NCBI GenBank assembly: GCA_002394525.1
Contig: DGUF01000276.1
Span: forward strand, 1,683-10,966
Direction: 5' to 3'
Origin: Lachnospiraceae bacterium UBA4317
Lineage (GTDB): Bacteria > Bacillota_A > Clostridia > Lachnospirales > Lachnospiraceae
DNA: 9,284 nucleotides
Numbering within the stretch: position 1 is the stretch's first letter; each line of letters starts with the position of its first letter. Below, piece after piece: positions 6,287 to 9,284 of the stretch. A program made the position numbers and the translations under genes. The notes under the pieces were generated by a model, which did not search any database, was not told where the DNA came from, and saw only the letters and a program-made list of their open reading frames with translations.

Positions 6287-7402
6287 TTCGGGGCTGTAGT
6301 CAATCCTGACATATTTGCTGACCCAGACGGGGTCGTCGTCTGCACTGTATTCGCTGATCCGGCAGTCCCTGTAGAGGTCGTCGGCGATCTCTTCGATGAT
6401 CTGTCTGAGCTCGAGTTTGTCCAGGTAATATGCCGGGATGGCGTCATAGCCCAGGGCGGCGCCCAGGATGTTTCCGGTCACGGCTCCGGTGGAGTCGCTG
6501 TCGCCGTCGTGGTTGACGGAGGCGATAACGGCCTTCTCGAAATCATCCGGGTGCTTCAGGGCGCAGTAAACGGCGATCGCCAGGGTCTCCTCGGCGACCC
6601 AGCCCTCGCCGAGGGCCCGGATGGCGTCGCGCTCGTTCATGTCCTGAGCGGAGAGGTCGGCCGCCCGCTGCATGAGGTCCAGGAATTCCTGCATATGGGC
6701 AGCGTTGGGGAAGAGCCGGGGCATGGTCTCCATGGAGGAGAGCACGGCCTCGCGGATATCGGGCTTCTCAGCGGTTGCGAGCATGTAGACGATGTGGACC
6801 AGGGCCGCGGAAGGGATGTAGCCCAGCTCATGGCCGTGGGTGACGGCTGCCGCCTCAGCGCCTGCCATATCGGCCTCTTCCACCTCCCAGCCCCTCTTGC
6901 CGGCTAAATAGGCCCCGATCGGGGCGACACGCATGACGCCGCCGCAGCCCTTGCTGTGGTTGATGGGGCTCTCCACGGTGCCGTGGCCGCCCGCCTGCAG
7001 GGCCGACAGGCAGGTTCCGCCGGGCGCCCTGCAGCTGAACATCTCTTTGCAGTTGACCAGCCAGGAGACGTGTCCATCTCTGTTCCGGAGGGGATAGGAA
7101 TGATTCTGCGTCTGGTACCAGTCCAGATAGGCCCTGTCAAAGTAGCCGACCGGGCCCGCTCCGATCCCGCGCATGCGGCCTCGGGTCTCGCCGAACAGGA
7201 GGGCCGTCGCGGTGAACAGGGCCATCTGGGTGTCGTCCGAAATGCGGGCCAGGCCCCGGACGAGGTCATAGCGCGTAATGCCTTCCTCTCCGTACTTACT
7301 GACGATCTCCGACAGTCTTGAAAACTCCACTGCATAGCCGAGCGCATCGCCGACGGCTCCGCCCACCAGACATCCCCTGATCCTGTTAAGGTCTCTCATC
7401 AT
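6284..7402 (-). CDS. ADP-ribosylglycohydrolase family protein
   Basis: This 372-residue protein belongs to the DraG/ARH family, which removes ADP-ribose from proteins or small molecules using a binuclear metal site. The family blocks are present in order: GGAVGDALG..VEF (14-27), the metal-binding SDDT (55-58), CGGVMRVAP in mid-protein, THGHELGY, and the C-terminal acidic cluster HDGDSDSTG (298-306, with D299, D301 and D303), which corresponds to the usual GGDtDT. The start at 7402 has AGGAGGG 6 nt upstream. A second ATG follows immediately at 7399. A consensus TATAAT lies 55 nt upstream of the start. The C terminus is odd: the stop codon falls within a 34-nt intergenic repeat, so the original end may have been altered by the repeat. 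The target is unknown, and no partner ADP-ribosyltransferase is in the window. Confidence 0.9.
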   Translation of the reverse strand: MMRDLNRIRGCLVGGAVGDALGYAVEFSRLSEIVSKYGEEGITRYDLVRGLARISDDTQMALFTATALLFGETRGRMRGIGAGPVGYFDRAYLDWYQTQNHSYPLRNRDGHVSWLVNCKEMFSCRAPGGTCLSALQAGGHGTVESPINHSKGCGGVMRVAPIGAYLAGKRGWEVEEADMAGAEAAAVTHGHELGYIPSAALVHIVYMLATAEKPDIREAVLSSMETMPRLFPNAAHMQEFLDLMQRAADLSAQDMNERDAIRALGEGWVAEETLAIAVYCALKHPDDFEKAVIASVNHDGDSDSTGAVTGNILGAALGYDAIPAYYLDKLELRQIIEEIADDLYRDCRISEYSADDDPVWVSKYVRIDYSPE

Positions 7403-7408
7403 GGTTTT

Positions 7409-7415
7409 CCCTCCT
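7409..7415 (-). promoter_or_regulatory. Strong ribosome binding site of the ADP-ribosylglycohydrolase gene
   Basis: AGGAGGG on the - strand, 6 nt from the ATG at 7402. It rules out the longer in-frame start at 7477. Confidence 0.75.
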
Positions 7416-7457
7416 GTATTTCTCTCAGAAATATTCCTTATCATTTGCGACAAGGAT

Positions 7458-7463
7458 ATTATA
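7458..7463 (-). promoter_or_regulatory. Candidate -10 box for the ADP-ribosylglycohydrolase gene
   Basis: A perfect TATAAT on the - strand, 55 nt before the start codon and inside an A/T-rich patch of an otherwise GC-rich gap. No good -35 hexamer lies 16-18 nt further upstream, so the promoter is weak, activator-dependent, or not real. Confidence 0.45.
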
Positions 7464-7521
7464 GGACATTTTTTCACGAACGAGGTCGTCCCGCAGGCGA
7501 CAGATCGGGAATTACAGGGCC

Positions 7522-7611
7522 GGAACTGTAAACATCAGGAAGTTCCTGCCAAAGCGGCCCCCGGCAGGTGTCCGGGGAGGCTTTCCCGGACAACAGGAAG
7601 CCGAAGCCGGC
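7522..7611. repeat. String of four short hairpins downstream of the HAD gene
   Basis: Consecutive inverted repeats: GGAACT/AGTTCC (7522-7546), CCTGCC/GGCAGG (7545-7568), TGTCCGGG/CCCGGACA (7569-7592, 8-bp perfect stem, 8-nt loop) and GCCG/CGGC (7600-7611). They begin only 8 nt after the HAD stop on the - strand. None has a convincing U-tract, so they are either weak 3' processing or termination structures or a palindromic repeat element. Confidence 0.45.
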
Positions 7612-7618
7612 CGGGAAG

Positions 7619-8233
7619 CTATCCCAGAATTCTGTCCAGGTCCTGCTCGGCCTGGTCCTGGGACTGGAACAGGATCGTCCGGATCCCCAGGTCCGCCGCC
7701 GGCTCCAGATTGGCTGGCAGGTCATCGATAAAGACGCAGCGCACCGGGTCCAGATCATATTTTTCGATCAGGAGCTTGTAAAAGGCGGGGTCCGGTTTGA
7801 CCTTGTGAACATCGCAGGAAAACAAGCCGCCGTCCATCTCCGGCAGGAAATAGAGGGCGTCGGCGCATTCCCGCATGATCTTGTGCGAATAATTGGAGAG
7901 AAAAAGGATCCGCCGGCCGGAATCCCTGACCCTCTGCAGCCAGGGAAGGCTTGCGGCCTTGGGCTCGACGATCCCGTGTACATCCGCAAACATATGCCGG
8001 ATCTGGTCCTCGATCTGCGGGTCATTTTCGATGAAGAGCTGCAGGATCTCCTCTTCGGACAGGTTGTTCAGGTCCAGCTGGACCCAGTCCTCCGACCGCA
8101 TGGTCGCGTACATGACCCTGTGGGCCAGGTCGCCGGTGAAGCCCTTCTTTTCCAGAAAGCGGAAGCGTCCCAGGTCCACCAGCACACCTCCGATATCAAA
8201 AATCACAGTATCAATCTCATGGTTTGTTTTCAT
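7619..8233 (-). CDS. HAD-superfamily (subfamily IA) hydrolase
   Basis: This is a 204-residue haloacid-dehalogenase-like phosphatase. Motif I is FDIGGVLVD (12-20) with nucleophile D13. Motif II is LSNYS. Motif III is HKVKPDPAFY with its Lys. Motif IV is FIDD. The position two after the nucleophile, commonly Asp as general acid, is Gly15, as in YihX-like and other DxG HAD proteins. Helical cap residues lie between about 25 and 90. Relatives dephosphorylate sugar phosphates or nucleotides, and the substrate here is unknown. The start at 8233 gives a normal short N terminus before motif I, with GAGG close upstream. An ATG at 8263 and a TTG at 8275 in the same frame have poorer upstream sites. It is separated from both neighbours by hairpin-rich gaps. 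Confidence 0.87.
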   Translation of the reverse strand: MKTNHEIDTVIFDIGGVLVDLGRFRFLEKKGFTGDLAHRVMYATMRSEDWVQLDLNNLSEEEILQLFIENDPQIEDQIRHMFADVHGIVEPKAASLPWLQRVRDSGRRILFLSNYSHKIMRECADALYFLPEMDGGLFSCDVHKVKPDPAFYKLLIEKYDLDPVRCVFIDDLPANLEPAADLGIRTILFQSQDQAEQDLDRILG

Positions 8234-8275
8234 GTTCCTCTTTTCTTCCAGTCCTGATTTCATTCTTCCCGACAA

Positions 8276-8295
8276 TGCCGCTCGTCAGAGCGGCA
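8276..8295. repeat. 8-bp perfect hairpin upstream of the HAD gene
   Basis: TGCCGCTC and GAGCGGCA around a GTCA loop. There is no U-tract in either direction. Together with the next hairpin it fills most of the 131-nt gap. Confidence 0.5.
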
Positions 8296-8311
8296 ACGCA
8301 ATGCGATCACA

Positions 8312-8338
8312 GGTGCCTGGGCCCACGGCACAGGCACC
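8312..8338. repeat. GGTGCCTG/CAGGCACC hairpin
   Basis: 8-bp perfect arms with an 11-nt loop that contains its own GGGCCC palindrome. An 11-nt part (ACAGGCACCGG) occurs in inverted orientation at 8516-8526, inside the last codons of the glycosylase gene. It may be a REP-like unit. Confidence 0.5.
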
Positions 8339-8364
8339 GGAGTGAAAAATCCTGTACTCTGCCG

Positions 8365-8505
8365 TTAACCCGTATAAGCATCCTCAGCGGTATTCCTGAA
8401 GTTCTGCTTTTCCAGCCACTCCCGCTCCTCATCGTTTTCCGGGATGTCTATGCGCTCGATCTTGAAAATGACCGGTCTCGTGCCGTCGTTGCAGCAGGCG
8501 AACAT
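8365..8505 (-). CDS. Small hypothetical protein downstream of the glycosylase
   Basis: This 46-residue ORF (MFACCNDGTRPVIFKI... ending AEDAYTG) was not recognised. Its amphipathic, charged composition reads like a real protein rather than a shadow frame. The start at 8505 lies 4 nt after the glycosylase stop (8510-8512), with only a weak GGGA upstream, so reinitiation or coupling is plausible. An in-frame ATG at 8580 would overlap the glycosylase gene by 71 nt and give a low-complexity Ser/Thr/Pro/Gly start, so it was not preferred. The start lies in a 16-nt sequence that also occurs in the glycosylase 3' end, so the ORF might be a remnant of a larger gene joined there by recombination. Confidence 0.4.
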   Translation of the reverse strand: MFACCNDGTRPVIFKIERIDIPENDEEREWLEKQNFRNTAEDAYTG

Positions 8506-8544
8506 GTACTTATTCCCGGTGCCTGTACCAGGCGAACATGTACT
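8495..8544. repeat. 16-nt direct repeat pair across the glycosylase/small ORF junction
   Basis: CAGGCGAACATGTACT occurs exactly at 8495-8510 and 8529-8544, offset 34 nt. On the coding (-) strand the first-read copy encodes YMFA in the glycosylase tail, and the second, in another frame, encodes YMFA at the start of the small ORF. Confidence 0.7.
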
Positions 8545-9284
8545 GCTGGCAGATCCCGTTGTAGGGGGCATATTTTTCAAAGGGGTAGCCGACAGGATAC
8601 TGGTCCGCCAGGATCCGTTTCATCCAGACATCGACAGGAAATGCGTCTGTGTGGTGGAGGCCGAACAGGGACACGCAGCTGGCCACCTTTACCCCCACGC
8701 CGAACAGAGCTGTCAGCTCCGCCATTGTCTTTTCTTCATCGGCATGCAAAAGGCTCCCGAGATCGATTTCCCCGGCGCAGACGGCCTCAGCCGCCGCGTG
8801 TACATATTTGCCCCGGTATCCCAGCCTGCAGTCCGAGAGTTTCTCCTCAGACAGAGCTCTGAGGGCCGCCGGCAGGGGAAAGGCGTAATACTCACGCCCC
8901 CTGGAATCGGTTTTTCTCTCTCCGCAGGCTGCTGAGAGCATGTCCACCGATCTGCGGATAGCCGGAATATTTCTGTTCTGGGATATGATGAAAGTGATCA
9001 GCATTTCCCAGGGGTCCTGGCGCAGGATCCGGATCCCTTTCTCATGGTCGGCGGCCTCCCGGAGGAAGGGGTCGCTGGCCGGATCGATCCGCCCGCGGAT
9101 GGCCCGATAGTTTTCCTCCAGGTCAAAATAATTTTTCCAGAAGCTTTCAAACTGATCCCGAGCGCATTCGAAATCATACCTGCCGCCGCCGAGGTCTGTC
9201 AGATACAGGCACTCCGCCCCGGCTATAATCCGGTATGCGCTGCGGCCGGTCCCGTGTGAAGACTCCTCCTCCGGATCCAGCCTC
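8510..9284 (-). CDS. ogg: 8-oxoguanine DNA glycosylase, OGG family (5' end beyond the window)
   Basis: 257 residues are visible, and the frame is open to the right edge, so the N terminus is missing (probably a few dozen residues). This base-excision-repair enzyme removes oxidised guanine from DNA and cuts the abasic site. The block FWKNYFDLEENYRAI, followed by GIRILRQDPWEMLITFIISQN with the N-rich loop, is diagnostic of the family. The helix-hairpin-helix-GPD core is FGVGVKVASCVSLFGLHHTD then PVDVW, placing the catalytic Lys at visible residue 199 and the Asp at 218. LGYRGKYV and the terminal YNGICQQYMF are also as expected. The ATG at 9004 is an internal Met and not the start, because family sequence continues well upstream of it. 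The stop TAA at 8510-8512 is 4 nt from the next small ORF. Confidence 0.92.
   Translation of the reverse strand, partial: RLDPEEESSHGTGRSAYRIIAGAECLYLTDLGGGRYDFECARDQFESFWKNYFDLEENYRAIRGRIDPASDPFLREAADHEKGIRILRQDPWEMLITFIISQNRNIPAIRRSVDMLSAACGERKTDSRGREYYAFPLPAALRALSEEKLSDCRLGYRGKYVHAAAEAVCAGEIDLGSLLHADEEKTMAELTALFGVGVKVASCVSLFGLHHTDAFPVDVWMKRILADQYPVGYPFEKYAPYNGICQQYMFAWYRHRE

Noticed and set aside
7568..8257. 229-codon + strand open frame opposite the HAD gene
   Set aside because: The - strand carries all four HAD motifs. The + strand frame shows no domain and arises from codon bias.
8495..8544. A sequencing frameshift joining ogg and the small ORF into one protein
   Set aside because: The glycosylase already has a family-typical C terminus (QQYMF plus a short tail) before its stop, so no missing end needs to be restored.

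Overview
The window is about 9.3 kb of moderately GC-rich, gene-dense bacterial DNA. It looks like a Gram-positive anaerobe of the Clostridia, possibly Lachnospiraceae. The reasons are AGGAGG-type ribosome binding sites at several starts, a bacterial OGG-type glycosylase, a clostridial-style ADP-ribosylglycohydrolase, and GGGACGGTTCT-type intergenic repeats. No rRNA, tRNA, CRISPR array, integrase or transposase gene was seen. The genus is inference.

Left third (1-4051, + strand): a compact operon cut by the left edge. It holds the last 25 codons of a probable membrane protein, an ATP-grasp ligase whose ATG overlaps that gene's stop (ATGA), a MATE-family transporter with a degenerate GHKL/RsbW-like ATPase domain fused to its C terminus, and a D-Ala-D-Ala-ligase-like ATP-grasp enzyme overlapping the transporter by 29 bp. 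Two different carboxylate-amine ligases wrapped around an exporter suggest synthesis and export of a small peptide-like or amino-acid-conjugate metabolite. This is the best candidate for an undescribed system here. The Ddl-like enzyme has substitutions at positions that are normally conserved in the acceptor site.

Middle (4024-5920, - strand): three genes read leftward. They are an isochorismatase/nicotinamidase-like cysteine hydrolase, a small HD-domain phosphohydrolase and an S51 (peptidase E-like) serine peptidase. The S51 gene converges on the ddl-like gene and overlaps its tail by 28 bp.

Intergenic region 5921-6283 holds no gene but is packed with structure: a perfect 11-bp-stem hairpin, a nested 62-nt hairpin, three CATCC boxes at exact 11-nt spacing, an 8-bp hairpin, a 16-bp inverted repeat enclosing further palindromes, and two tandem 34-nt units carrying the motif GCAGAACCGTCCC. 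The last unit supplies the stop codon of the next gene.

Right half (6284-9284, - strand): an ADP-ribosylglycohydrolase with a good RBS and a consensus -10 box, a HAD phosphatase-like protein, an unrecognised small ORF translationally linked to the gene before it, and an 8-oxoguanine DNA glycosylase (OGG family) running off the right edge. The two gaps on either side of the HAD gene contain strings of short GC-rich hairpins. The - strand genes look like ordinary housekeeping, repair and metabolite-clearing functions separated by repeat-bearing gaps rather than one tight operon.
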